Source: Syntrophaceae bacterium UBA4059 (GTDB lineage: Bacteria; Desulfobacterota; Syntrophia; Syntrophales; Smithellaceae). Taken from it: DNA of 53,287 nucleotides. This document shows positions 1 through 8,008 of the stretch, one piece after another. Position 1 is the stretch's first letter. Every line of letters starts with the position of its first letter. Made by a program: the position numbers and the translations under genes. The stretch spans positions 1 to 53,287 of the forward strand of contig DFZJ01000125.1 in assembly GCA_002382045.1 (NCBI GenBank). Direction: 5' to 3'. The notes under the pieces were generated by a model. It was not told the DNA's origin. It made no database searches and worked only from the letters and a program-made list of their open reading frames with translations.

Positions 1-29
1 TGGAGGTTCTTTATATCTACTTTTTTAAC

Positions 30-1652
30 CTATGTAAAGGGTAAGTTGTTGGCAGAAACTCTCTGCAATCCCAGTTTTGCGTTCATTTTGTATCGATTTC
101 CGCACTGCGGGCATTGGTGTTTTGCATTCAGTTTGTATCCGCACTGGCATATCCAGCCGGTCTGGCGGGCGGGGTTGCCGGCCATCAGGGCATGAGCGGG
201 AACATCCCTGGTGATGACCGCGCCGGCGGCGACGAAGGCATAGCTGCCGATGGTGTGGCCGCAAACAATCGTGGCGTTGGCGCCCAGTGTTGCCCCCTTT
301 TTAACCCGTGTGGTTTTGATTTCCGACATTCGCCGGATTTCCGCTCTCGGATTGATGACATTGGTGAAAACAACCGACGGGCCGCAGAATACGGCTTCCT
401 CCAATGTTACGCCTTTATACACGGAAACATTGTTTTGAATTTTACAGCCGTCGCCGATGGTGACATCGGGACCGATCACTACATTCTGTCCGATCGAACA
501 GTTCTTGCCGATCATGGAATTGGCAAGAACATGGGAAGAATGCCAGATTTTGGTGTCTGCGCCGATTTCCACCCCTTCATCAATGACTGCGGTTGGATGG
601 ACAAAGACGGATGCGGGATTTTTCCCGGCCGACGCCGTATTTTTCTGCAAATCAATTCTCAGACCGTTGGCATCAAGAGAACGTTCCGCCGCATTTAAAA
701 CCCGGAGAACCCGCAAACCTTCCGCTCCGTCGGTCAGCGCCGGTTTCCCCTCACGAACGCACTTTATGAAATGCTGACATTCAAGTTTCAGCGGTTCGGC
801 GCAGGGGACAACAACGCGCTCGGGAGTGCCTCTGGTCGGGACGGGAATATTATGATCCCATTTGACGGAATGCGGATAGACCAGCAGCTTTTCCTCCCAA
901 GGCAGAGTGTCGTCAAAAACAGCCATTTTATGATCACCCACCACGACCAGCTTCTGATCTTTAAAGGGATGCAGCCAGGAGACAAAAACATGGGCTTTGA
1001 GACCGGAAGAAAATTCCAGATGGGTTGTGGTCACGTCGGCGATTTTTTTGTGCAGGTAGTTTCCGCCTGTTGCCATAACGCTTTCCGGTTCTTCTCCCGC
1101 CAGAGAAAGGATCATCGAAATATCATGCGGCGCGAAAGACCACAGAATATTTTCTTCCCGGCGAATCTTGCCCAGGTTCAGACGGTGCGAATAAATATAA
1201 TGGATGCGGCCCAGTTTGCCTGCGGAGGCGATTTGCTTGAGCTTCACAAAGACAGGATGATGCTGGAGGAGGTGGCCGACCATTAAAATCAAATTCTGTT
1301 TTGTCGCCAGCGCAATCAGTTCTTCAGCATCTTTTTCCGTCAACGTCATCGGCTTTTCCACAAACACATGCTTGCCCGAAAGCAGCGCCTCCCTTGCCAG
1401 CAAAAAATGTGTTTCCGCGGGTGTGGCGATGACCACGGCTTCTATCTTTGGATGCGACAGAACATCTTTCAGTGAGGCGTAACAATCACAAGAAGGATAA
1501 AGCTTGCGCATTTCGTTCAAGACGGATGCGCGCTTATCGCTGAGGGCGCAAAGCGCGTGAAGCCCGGAAAAGTTGCGGATGAGATTTCGGCCCCAGTTGC
1601 CGGCTCCGATAACGGCGATGTTTTGATTTTTCACAGGAGATTTTTTTGCCAT
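30..1652 (-). CDS. Fused Gfo/Idh/MocA sugar dehydrogenase and left-handed beta-helix acetyltransferase
   Basis: 540 residues in two enzyme modules. Residues ~10-330 are an NAD(P)-dependent Gfo/Idh/MocA oxidoreductase: Rossmann motif GAGNWGRN near residue 16 and the family EKP motif in HVFVEKPMTL. Residues ~350-510 are hexapeptide repeats of a left-handed beta-helix acyltransferase (VFVHPTAVIDEGVEIG, then repeated I-G-x4 turns). The last ~30 residues hold CxC...CxxC, a small zinc ribbon often seen on WbpD-like acetyltransferases. Together they resemble WbpB (UDP-sugar 3-dehydrogenase) plus WbpD (N-acetyltransferase) of amino-sugar synthesis for O-antigen; the aminotransferase expected between them is not in the window. 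The ATG at 1652 overlaps the stop of the upstream glycosyltransferase (TGATG), which favours it over the GTG three bases earlier and implies coupled translation. The family is clear; the exact sugar is inferred. Confidence 0.88.
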   Translation of the reverse strand: MAKKSPVKNQNIAVIGAGNWGRNLIRNFSGLHALCALSDKRASVLNEMRKLYPSCDCYASLKDVLSHPKIEAVVIATPAETHFLLAREALLSGKHVFVEKPMTLTEKDAEELIALATKQNLILMVGHLLQHHPVFVKLKQIASAGKLGRIHYIYSHRLNLGKIRREENILWSFAPHDISMILSLAGEEPESVMATGGNYLHKKIADVTTTHLEFSSGLKAHVFVSWLHPFKDQKLVVVGDHKMAVFDDTLPWEEKLLVYPHSVKWDHNIPVPTRGTPERVVVPCAEPLKLECQHFIKCVREGKPALTDGAEGLRVLRVLNAAERSLDANGLRIDLQKNTASAGKNPASVFVHPTAVIDEGVEIGADTKIWHSSHVLANSMIGKNCSIGQNVVIGPDVTIGDGCKIQNNVSVYKGVTLEEAVFCGPSVVFTNVINPRAEIRRMSEIKTTRVKKGATLGANATIVCGHTIGSYAFVAAGAVITRDVPAHALMAGNPARQTGWICQCGYKLNAKHQCPQCGNRYKMNAKLGLQRVSANNLPFT

Positions 1653-2752
1653 CACGATTTGTATAGCCTTTCGTTATCCTGAATATCCATCCACATGGCG
1701 AACAGAAGCGATTGAAAACTGCTGGTAAACAAAAAGAAGAATGCCAGCATCGTGGTGGGTGAAACGGTTGCGCCGGAAAGGGTATGCGTCAATACCTTGA
1801 GGCCGTAAGGCAAAGCCATGATGCCGACCACGATGGCAAAGTGATAAAGCAGGAAAAGCGGGTGAAAATCGCGGAAGAGATATTTCAACCATAGCCTTTT
1901 AAAGAAGCTTTTGAAAAGCAGCCAGGCGATCCGGGGAATGACTTTATGAACTTTCATTTTGGACGTTTCACCGATGTCGTAAACCGGCTTGATTTTGATT
2001 TCCTTGATCGTGCAAAAGGCGATGTTCAATTTAACCAGCATGTCATTGGGCATGCCGTAAGCATGATAAATATCATGAATTTTGATAGCGTTTAATGCCG
2101 CTAAAGAAATGGCGGTATATCCGCTTTGTGTATCGGAGACGTGCCAGTATCCGGAGGCGATCTTGGTCAGGATCGACAGCATGGAATTGCCGAAGAAGCG
2201 GATTTTGGGGATAATCAGACGGGCGCTGCCATGAATCAGCCGGTTTCCTTTTACATAGTCGATGTCCTCGGACAAAACAGGTTTGCAGATATTTTCCAGT
2301 TCTGAAGGATCCATCTGACCGTCGCCCGCCATAACCGCCGTGCAATCGATTTTATGATCCAGACACCATTTGTAGCCCCGGGCGATGGACGCGCCGACGC
2401 CGCCGTTTTGTAGATGATTGATGAGAATAACCCGGTCGGTCGCGGGATAGGTATTGGCGATTTCAGACGGAATATAATGCCGCATGTCGTCTTGTTGCTT
2501 TTCCTTCAGCAGCTTTTCCGCCCGGTCGTATTGATCGCCGTCTGCTTCAACCTTGTCTGGAACGATGATTTTTCCGATGGCGCGGTCTTCTTTGATATAA
2601 GACAGCACAACGCCGGCGGTATTGTCCGTTGAACAGTCGTTGACCACAATAATGCGGTCAACAAAATGGGGCATGGTCCGCAGGACGCGATCGATTTGTT
2701 TTGCCTCATTATAGGCCGGCACAACAACAGCAACTGTTTTGTTAAGTAACAT
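1652..2752 (-). CDS. Family 2 glycosyltransferase with C-terminal membrane segments
   Basis: About 366 residues. The N-terminal GT-A fold has VVVPAYNEAKQIDRVL, the nucleotide-binding VVNDCSTDNT and AGDGQMDP (a DxD-like site), as in dolichol/undecaprenyl-phosphate sugar transferases. The C-terminal ~90 residues contain two hydrophobic helices (around FLLYHFAIVVGIMALPYGL and MLAFFFLFTSSFQSLLFAM), so it is probably membrane-anchored and acts on a lipid-linked sugar at the cytoplasmic face. It is followed with a 1-base stop/start overlap by the dehydrogenase/acetyltransferase fusion, so the two likely serve one polysaccharide pathway. I prefer the ATG at 2752 (GGGG ~8 bases upstream); a GTG at 2764 would add four residues. 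Donor and acceptor cannot be read from sequence. Confidence 0.85.
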   Translation of the reverse strand: MLLNKTVAVVVPAYNEAKQIDRVLRTMPHFVDRIIVVNDCSTDNTAGVVLSYIKEDRAIGKIIVPDKVEADGDQYDRAEKLLKEKQQDDMRHYIPSEIANTYPATDRVILINHLQNGGVGASIARGYKWCLDHKIDCTAVMAGDGQMDPSELENICKPVLSEDIDYVKGNRLIHGSARLIIPKIRFFGNSMLSILTKIASGYWHVSDTQSGYTAISLAALNAIKIHDIYHAYGMPNDMLVKLNIAFCTIKEIKIKPVYDIGETSKMKVHKVIPRIAWLLFKSFFKRLWLKYLFRDFHPLFLLYHFAIVVGIMALPYGLKVLTHTLSGATVSPTTMLAFFFLFTSSFQSLLFAMWMDIQDNERLYKS

Positions 2753-3072
2753 CGAAGGCCCCACGGAATTGTGTTCGCAACCGACTATTTCTACTTTTCA
2801 TTTTCTTGATACAAAAGATCAATATCATCCATATTTCTGAAAGCATATATCTTTTATAATCAGCAATATCAAGTGATATGATCATTTGCGATGAAGAAGA
2901 AAAATCAGTCTGCCATCAAATGATGGAAAGGCAATTGACAGTGCTTCCGGTCCAAGGAAATGGCGTCGTTGATGTCAGTTTTTTCATTCGGGCGGCGATA
3001 TGGCCATCTACAATGTCTATATTTTTATCTTCGCAATAATCCGGCCCCTGGCCATAAGTCCGGTTTATTCCT
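2753..3072. other. Intergenic stretch with a possible decayed coding remnant
   Basis: About 320 bases between the divergent glycosyltransferase and toxin-antitoxin genes. No intact gene is seen. On the minus strand, 2916-3108 reads open with a protein-like composition (NDKVKGINRTYGQGPDYCED, then a GHIAARMKKL stretch) but has no start codon and stops on both sides. It may be a gene remnant or chance. Confidence 0.35.
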
Positions 3073-3101
3073 TTGACTTTATCATTAAAAGAACATAATA
3101 T
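3073..3101 (+). promoter_or_regulatory. Sigma-70-type promoter of the toxin-antitoxin operon
   Basis: TTGACT (3073-3078), a 17-base spacer, then TAATAT (3096-3101). It lies 24 bases upstream of the antitoxin ATG, with AAGGAG at 3113-3118. Phd/YefM antitoxins usually repress such a promoter; no clear palindromic operator was identified. Confidence 0.6.
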
Positions 3102-3124
3102 TGATAAAAATTAAGGAGAAGGTT

Positions 3125-3397
3125 ATGCCGCTCATTAAGCCCATTTCAGACCTGCGAAACAAGGCCAATGACATTTCCCGATTGGCGCATCAATCCGATG
3201 AGCCGATATTTATTACCAAAAATGGCAATGGTGATATGGTGGTTATGTCTCTGGCCCATTACAGCAAGCTGCAGATGAAGCTGGATTTATTCAGCAAGCT
3301 TGCAGTGGCCCAATCGCAAAAAGCGGCGGGTGATCAGGGCAAAACCCTTTCCGAAGTCATGAAAGATATGCGCAGGCTGATCCATGAAGCAACCTGA
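3125..3397 (+). CDS. Type II antitoxin, Phd/YefM family
   Basis: 90 residues starting MPLIKPISDLRNKAND, the usual opening of Phd/YefM antitoxins in which the N-terminal half forms the DNA-binding dimer. The middle has the family pattern EPIFITKNGNGDMVVMS. The C-terminal tail (LSEVMKDMRRLIHEAT) is the part expected to wrap the toxin. The start is the ATG at 3125, seven bases after AAGGAG; a TTG at 3101 lies inside the promoter and is rejected. It overlaps the toxin gene by 14 bases, typical of co-translated pairs. Expected role: neutralise the toxin and repress the operon. Confidence 0.9.
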   Translation: MPLIKPISDLRNKANDISRLAHQSDEPIFITKNGNGDMVVMSLAHYSKLQMKLDLFSKLAVAQSQKAAGDQGKTLSEVMKDMRRLIHEAT

Positions 3398-3692
3398 GTA
3401 CGAAATCCGTTTATTACAGGTGGCCGGGGATGATCTAAGGGAAATTATCAACTATATTGCCCTTGATAACCCTGTCGCCGCGATAACTTTGCTGGACAAA
3501 ATCGAAAACAGCTTGTCGGGCCTTATCTCTTTTCCTTTGCCGGGAAAAATTCCCGCCGAAGAAGCATTGGCCGGCATGGGTTATCGCTTCCTCGCGGTGA
3601 GTAATTATCTGGTTTTTTATACCGTTGAGGAAAAGATCATCTGGGTGCATCGAATCATTCATGGCGTCCGAAATTACATCAATTTGCTTTGA
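3384..3692 (+). CDS. Type II toxin, RelE/ParE superfamily
   Basis: 102 residues. The order of helices and strands fits the RelE/ParE fold: DDLREIINYIALDNPVAA near the start, IENSLSGLISFPLPG, and the C-terminal strands YRFLAVSNYLVFYTV and VHRIIHGVRNY with the Arg/His/Tyr pattern common in the family. Sequence alone does not settle whether it cleaves mRNA on the ribosome (RelE-like) or poisons gyrase (ParE-like). It overlaps the antitoxin by 14 bases and is followed after only 13 bases by pepA, so readthrough into pepA is likely. Confidence 0.88.
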   Translation: MKQPEYEIRLLQVAGDDLREIINYIALDNPVAAITLLDKIENSLSGLISFPLPGKIPAEEALAGMGYRFLAVSNYLVFYTVEEKIIWVHRIIHGVRNYINLL

Positions 3693-3705
3693 CAGGGAGG
3701 TTTGT

Positions 3706-5208
3706 GTGAATATTACGGTTAAAAAGGGAAGTCTTGCCGAGGTCAAAACGGGGGCCATTATTTTGGCTTTTTGTGCAGGGGAGAAAAAGCTGTCCGGTCC
3801 GGCGGCGGTGATCAACCAAAAAAGCGGCGGACTGCTGAGTGATCTTATAAAAAGCGGTGATTTTGAGGCCAAGCCGTCTCAGGTATCCGTCATTTACACC
3901 AAAGATTCCATGCCGGCCAAAAGAATTGCACTGGTCGGCCTGGGTAAGAAAAGTGAATTAAACCTGGAAAAAATTCGCAATGCTTTTGCCAGGGTCATGC
4001 AGCATTTGCGCGGGTTGAATATCAAAGATGCGGCGACAGCCATGGATTGGAACCTTCTGCCGGATCAGAAAGAAAAAATCATTGCGGCGGTGGCCGAAGG
4101 GGCAATCCTGGGTCAGTATCAATATACGCCTTACAAAACAGTCAGCCGCGACGAGCTCAAAGAAATGCGGCTGCTGGAAATTGCCGCTGAGTCAAAAGAT
4201 TATCCGTTAGTTCTGGATGAAATCAAAAAAACGAACATCATTGCGAGCGCGGTTTATTTTACCCGCGATCTCGTTTCAGCCCCGGCCAATGAAATGACGC
4301 CATCAATGATGGCCGAACAGGCCGTGAAAATCGCCAAAAGAAAAAATGTATCCTGCCGTGTGCTGGATAAGGGGAAAATGAAAGTGCTGGGCATGAACGC
4401 CCTCTTGGGCGTAGCGGCAGGCACTCATCAACCGCCAAAACTCATTGTTCTGGAATACACAGGCGGGAAAAAAGGCGATGCGCCGATTGCGCTGGTGGGT
4501 AAGGGTCTGACCTTCGACAGCGGCGGCATTTCCATCAAGCCTGCGGAAAAAATGGACGAAATGAAAACAGATATGTCCGGCGGCGCAGCGGTTATGGCCA
4601 TTATCAGGGCAGCGGCCGATCTCCGATTACCAATTAACCTTGTCGGCATTGTGCCGGCGACGGAAAACATGCCCGGCGGCGGCGCTTTGAAACCGGGCGA
4701 TATTTTAAAATCGTATTCCGGTCAGACCATTGAGGTGCTCAATACGGACGCCGAAGGACGTCTGATTTTATCTGACGCCCTGTTCTATGCATCCAAATAT
4801 AAACCGGCTGCCATCATTGATATTGCCACTCTGACCGGCGGATGTGTTGTGGCGCTGGGTGAAGATGTGATCGGCATGATGGGAACGGATGATCAGATCA
4901 AAAAAGAACTCCATCAGGCGGCGAAGACCACCGGCGAACTGGTCTGGGAATTGCCCCTCTGGGATCATTATTCTGAATTGATAAAAAGCGATATTGCCGA
5001 TTATAAAAACAGCGCCGGACGCCTGGCAAGCCCGATCACGGGAGCGGCATTTCTGGGCAAATTTGTCGGAGGCTATCCCTGGGTGCATCTGGATATCGCC
5101 GGGCCTGCCTGGACAAGTAAGGATAAGGCCTATATTCCCAAAGGCGCGTCGGGTGTGACCGTGCGATTGCTTGTGGAATTTTTAAGACAACGTATAGTGA
5201 AAATGTAG
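3706..5208 (+). CDS. pepA: Leucyl aminopeptidase (M17 family)
   Basis: 500 residues, normal length for cytosolic PepA, a di-zinc/manganese hexameric exopeptidase that removes N-terminal residues from peptides. The metal and catalytic motifs of M17 enzymes are present: VGKGLTFDSGG, the DMSGGAA loop and NTDAEGRLIL. The N-terminal ~160 residues form the macro-like regulatory domain. The start is the GTG at 3706 with GGAGG five bases upstream; an in-frame ATG at 3625 lies inside the toxin gene and would add 27 atypical residues. In E. coli PepA also binds DNA in Xer recombination and carAB control; whether that holds here is unknown. Two peptide-type ABC ATPases follow, which fits peptide salvage. 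Confidence 0.95.
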   Translation: MNITVKKGSLAEVKTGAIILAFCAGEKKLSGPAAVINQKSGGLLSDLIKSGDFEAKPSQVSVIYTKDSMPAKRIALVGLGKKSELNLEKIRNAFARVMQHLRGLNIKDAATAMDWNLLPDQKEKIIAAVAEGAILGQYQYTPYKTVSRDELKEMRLLEIAAESKDYPLVLDEIKKTNIIASAVYFTRDLVSAPANEMTPSMMAEQAVKIAKRKNVSCRVLDKGKMKVLGMNALLGVAAGTHQPPKLIVLEYTGGKKGDAPIALVGKGLTFDSGGISIKPAEKMDEMKTDMSGGAAVMAIIRAAADLRLPINLVGIVPATENMPGGGALKPGDILKSYSGQTIEVLNTDAEGRLILSDALFYASKYKPAAIIDIATLTGGCVVALGEDVIGMMGTDDQIKKELHQAAKTTGELVWELPLWDHYSELIKSDIADYKNSAGRLASPITGAAFLGKFVGGYPWVHLDIAGPAWTSKDKAYIPKGASGVTVRLLVEFLRQRIVKM

Positions 5209-5263
5209 TGTGGACATTTATGTCCGCACTGCCTGCGGGTTTATCAGCGGGTTTAAAACCCGC
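5208..5263. repeat. Two hairpin-forming inverted repeats after pepA
   Basis: 5208-5229 is a 10-base-pair stem (GTGTGGACAT with ATGTCCGCAC, one G-T pair). 5247-5263 is the palindrome GCGGGTTTAAAACCCGC. Neither is followed by a T run, so they are poor intrinsic terminators. The second resembles the palindrome at 7336-7364. Confidence 0.6.
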
Positions 5264-5289
5264 GCGACACTTTATGGTGAAAAATTAGA

Positions 5290-6306
5290 ATGCAGCCGCT
5301 TCTGGACATTAAAAATTTAAAGACGGTATTTTCAACCGCCAAAGGCGTCATCAAGGCGGTTGACGGCGTTTCTCTGTCTTTAAACGCCGGTGAAACGCTG
5401 GGTATTGTGGGAGAATCCGGCTGCGGCAAAACCATGCTGGCGCTTTCGGTGATGCGGCTGATTCCGGGGAGTGGTCAAATAGCCGAAGGCCAGGTGTTTT
5501 TCGATGGTCAGGATTTGTTGTCATTATCCGAAGAGGCGATGCGGGAAAAACGGGGCAGGGATATCGCCATGATCTTTCAGGAGCCGATGACATCGCTCAA
5601 TCCCGTCTTGCGTGTAGGCGAACAGATTGCGGAGGCGATCCGCCTGCACCAGCATGTTTCGGCAAAAGAAGCATTGACGTTGAGTGAGAAGCTTTTAGGA
5701 GAAGTCGGCATTGCCGAACCCGCAAGAAGGGTGAAAGATTATCCTCATCAACTCAGCGGCGGCATGCGCCAACGTGTCATGATTGCCATGGCCATGTCCT
5801 GTCACCCCCAATTGCTGCTGGCTGATGAACCGACCACGGCGCTGGATGTGACCATTCAGGCCCAGATTCTGAATTTGATTTCCGATCTGAAAGAAAAGAA
5901 CCATATGGCGGTTATTCTGATCACGCACGATCTGGGGATAGTCGCCGAAGCAGCGCAAAAGGTTGCGGTCATGTATGCGGGCAAGGTTGTGGAAACCGCG
6001 AATGTTGAAAAAATATTTGCACGTCCGCTGCATCCTTACACGCTCGGATTGATTGAGTCCCGCCCCTCCGCATGTTCTTATGGAGAGACGTCGGGCGAAG
6101 CCTATTTAAAGACCATACCGGGAACGGTTCCCAGTCTCTACGATCTTCCATCCGGCTGCCGATTTTCTGCGCGCTGCAACCGGGTTGAGGACGTATGCCG
6201 CGCCTCTGAACCGGAATTGATGGAAATTGAAGAAGGTCATTTTGCGGCCTGCTTCATCGCTATGAAAGAAAAAGCCCGTCATTGCGAGCAGAGCGAAGCA
6301 ATCTAA
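5290..6306 (+). CDS. Oligopeptide/dipeptide ABC transporter ATP-binding protein (OppD/DppD type)
   Basis: 338 residues. Walker A GESGCGKT near residue 42, Q-loop FQEPMTSLNP, signature LSGGMRQRV, Walker B LLLADEPTTALD and switch HDLG are intact. The C-terminal oligopeptide-family extension with a cysteine cluster (SGCRFSARCNRVEDVC) is present; in related proteins it binds an iron-sulfur cluster. It would power import of peptides (or nickel or other ligands) with an inner-membrane permease pair, but no permease or binding protein is nearby. The last ~9 residues (RHCEQSEAI) are encoded by a dispersed repeat, so the natural C-terminus has been replaced or extended. Paired with the OppF-type gene downstream. 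Confidence 0.92.
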   Translation: MQPLLDIKNLKTVFSTAKGVIKAVDGVSLSLNAGETLGIVGESGCGKTMLALSVMRLIPGSGQIAEGQVFFDGQDLLSLSEEAMREKRGRDIAMIFQEPMTSLNPVLRVGEQIAEAIRLHQHVSAKEALTLSEKLLGEVGIAEPARRVKDYPHQLSGGMRQRVMIAMAMSCHPQLLLADEPTTALDVTIQAQILNLISDLKEKNHMAVILITHDLGIVAEAAQKVAVMYAGKVVETANVEKIFARPLHPYTLGLIESRPSACSYGETSGEAYLKTIPGTVPSLYDLPSGCRFSARCNRVEDVCRASEPELMEIEEGHFAACFIAMKEKARHCEQSEAI

Positions 6307-6350
6307 ATACATGAGATTACCACGACGCCTGAGAGGCGTCTCGTAATGAC
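6278..6350. repeat. REP/MITE-like inverted repeat overlapping the end of the OppD-type gene
   Basis: The ends are near-perfect inverted copies: GTCATTGCGAG at 6278 and CTCGTAATGAC ending at 6350. An inner 7-base-pair hairpin, GACGCCT-GAG-AGGCGTC, lies at 6324-6340. The left part (GTCATTGCGAGCAGAGCGAA...) matches a short repeat I recall as common in many bacterial genomes. It overlaps the final codons and stop of the OppD-type gene. Confidence 0.7.
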
Positions 6351-6365
6351 CCACAAGAGGAATTT

Positions 6366-7334
6366 ATGACGTCTGTTTTGATCGATATTCAAAAACTGGA
6401 AAAAAAATTCATCCTGGGCGGCGGATTTCTGGAAGACCGGCCAAGGATTGTCCGGGCAGTGGATGGTATTGATCTGCAAATCTTTGAGGGAGAAACGCTG
6501 GGGCTGGTGGGAGAATCCGGCTGCGGCAAATCCACGCTGGCGCGTTTGTTGATGAGACTGGAGGAACCGGATGCGGGCAGTGCATCTTTTAAAGATCAAA
6601 ATATTTTTGCGCTTTCTTCAAAAGATCTAAAAGCCTACCGTCGCCGCGTACAAATGATTTTTCAGGATCCGTATTCTTCACTCAACCCTCGAAAATCAGC
6701 CATCAGTATCATTCAGGAGCCGCTGACGATTCATCGGATTGCGGGTCGTGAGCAAAACAGGGAAACGGCACGCAAGCTGATGACCAAAGTCGGTTTGAGC
6801 GAGGAGCAGGCCGGCCGTTATCCGCATGAATTCAGCGGCGGACAAAGGCAGCGCATCGGCATCGCACGGGCACTGGCGCTTCAGCCCGCGCTGGTGATTG
6901 CCGACGAACCGGTATCCGCTCTTGATGCGTCGATTCAGGCGCAAATATTAAACCTGCTCAAAGATTTAAAAAAAGATTTCGGATTGACTTATTTGTTTGT
7001 CTCTCACGATCTCAATGTCATTCGCCATGTCTCGGATCGGATTGCCGTGATGTATTTGGGACGCATTGTCGAACTGGCGGATACAAAGGATCTGTATGAA
7101 ACACCGCTGCATCCCTATACGCGAATGCTGCTGGCGGCCATGCCGTCGTGCGATCTGCAAGTAAAAAACAAAAAGATGACCATTCGCGGTGAAGCAGGCC
7201 AGACGGATGGTTATGGCTGCAACTTCAAGAATCGCTGCTCCTTTAAAATAGCGGTTTGTGAAGGGGTAACCCCGCAACTTCAGACCTATCGTGAAAGGGG
7301 ATGGTGCGCCTGTCATCGTGCGGGCGAGATTTAA
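6366..7334 (+). CDS. Oligopeptide/dipeptide ABC transporter ATP-binding protein (OppF/DppF type)
   Basis: 322 residues with Walker A GESGCGKST, Q-loop FQDPYSSLNPR, signature FSGGQRQRI, Walker B LVIADEPVSALD and switch SHDLN, followed by the C-terminal cysteine-containing oligopeptide module (CNFKNRCSFKIAVC). FQDPYSSLNPR is characteristic of the OppF rather than the OppD partner. It should form a heterodimeric motor with the preceding ATPase. An AAGAGG ribosome site precedes the ATG at 6366. The stop overlaps the first possible ATG of the hydrolase region (TAATG), but a 29-base palindrome lies just after, so coupling is uncertain. Confidence 0.92.
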   Translation: MTSVLIDIQKLEKKFILGGGFLEDRPRIVRAVDGIDLQIFEGETLGLVGESGCGKSTLARLLMRLEEPDAGSASFKDQNIFALSSKDLKAYRRRVQMIFQDPYSSLNPRKSAISIIQEPLTIHRIAGREQNRETARKLMTKVGLSEEQAGRYPHEFSGGQRQRIGIARALALQPALVIADEPVSALDASIQAQILNLLKDLKKDFGLTYLFVSHDLNVIRHVSDRIAVMYLGRIVELADTKDLYETPLHPYTRMLLAAMPSCDLQVKNKKMTIRGEAGQTDGYGCNFKNRCSFKIAVCEGVTPQLQTYRERGWCACHRAGEI

Positions 7335-7335
7335 T

Positions 7336-7364
7336 GCAGGGAACGGTTTTAAACCGTTCCCTGC
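7336..7364. repeat. 29-base perfect palindrome between the OppF-type gene and the hydrolase
   Basis: A 14-base arm, GCAGGGAACGGTTT, and its exact complement flank one central T. No T run follows on either strand. The TTTAAA centre with GG/CC flanks resembles the palindrome at 5247-5263, suggesting a dispersed repeat type or a recognition site. Confidence 0.75.
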
Positions 7365-7387
7365 TGACACATGATGGAACCACCGCT

Positions 7388-8008
7388 ATGTTTAAAGAAG
7401 AAAAAGTATATTGGAAAAATGGAAATCTTACCGGTGAAGGACTCTGGAGCAGGAATGCGGGTTCCGACGGTGTGGTGATTTGTCATCCGCATCCCCTGAT
7501 GGGCGGGTCCATGGATAACAATGTTGTGGAAGCCATCCGGGATGCATTTTCATCCTGCGGCTATTCCACCTTGCGCTTTAACTTTCGCGGGGCTGGGGGA
7601 AGCACGGGCCGTTATGACGAGGGCAGGGGAGAAAAACAGGATATTTTGTCGGCCTGTGCATTTATCAAAAATCAAGGCGTCGAAAAAATAGTTCTGGCCG
7701 GCTATTCCTTCGGGGCGTGGGTTTGCTGCCGGTTATTGAAAGATCAACCGTCTGATTTCGCTTCGGTCATTTTAATATCTCCCCCGCAAAAATACTTTGC
7801 ATTTGACTGGACTGGTCTGGATCATGCCGTGGCGTTAATGGTATGCGGAGACAGCGATCAATTCTGTGATGTTGATGAATTAAGAACCGGCGCGGATAAA
7901 ATTCATGCCCGACTGGCCATTCTTGAGGCGACGGATCATTTTTATGCCGGAAAAGAAGAACGATTGACCCAGTATTTAAATCAATATATTCATGAAAAAA
8001 AAGCTTGA
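7388..8008 (+). CDS. Small alpha/beta hydrolase
   Basis: 206 residues of the alpha/beta-hydrolase fold. HPHPLMGGSMDNNVV forms the oxyanion-hole region, LRFNFRGAGGSTG follows, and AGYSFGAW is the nucleophile elbow (GxSxG with Ser). A candidate acid lies in CGDSDQFCD and a candidate histidine in ATDHFYAG, completing a triad. Short hydrolases of this kind (family K07018-like) are thought to act on small esters or lipids; the substrate is unknown. I chose the ATG at 7388 because the protein then begins just before the first fold strand. An ATG at 7334 overlapping the previous stop would add 18 residues encoded by the palindrome. Confidence 0.85.
   Translation: MFKEEKVYWKNGNLTGEGLWSRNAGSDGVVICHPHPLMGGSMDNNVVEAIRDAFSSCGYSTLRFNFRGAGGSTGRYDEGRGEKQDILSACAFIKNQGVEKIVLAGYSFGAWVCCRLLKDQPSDFASVILISPPQKYFAFDWTGLDHAVALMVCGDSDQFCDVDELRTGADKIHARLAILEATDHFYAGKEERLTQYLNQYIHEKKA

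Noticed and set aside
114..1286. Plus-strand open frames opposite the dehydrogenase/acetyltransferase fusion
   Set aside because: They lie antisense to a clear two-domain enzyme, lack ribosome sites and show no domain.
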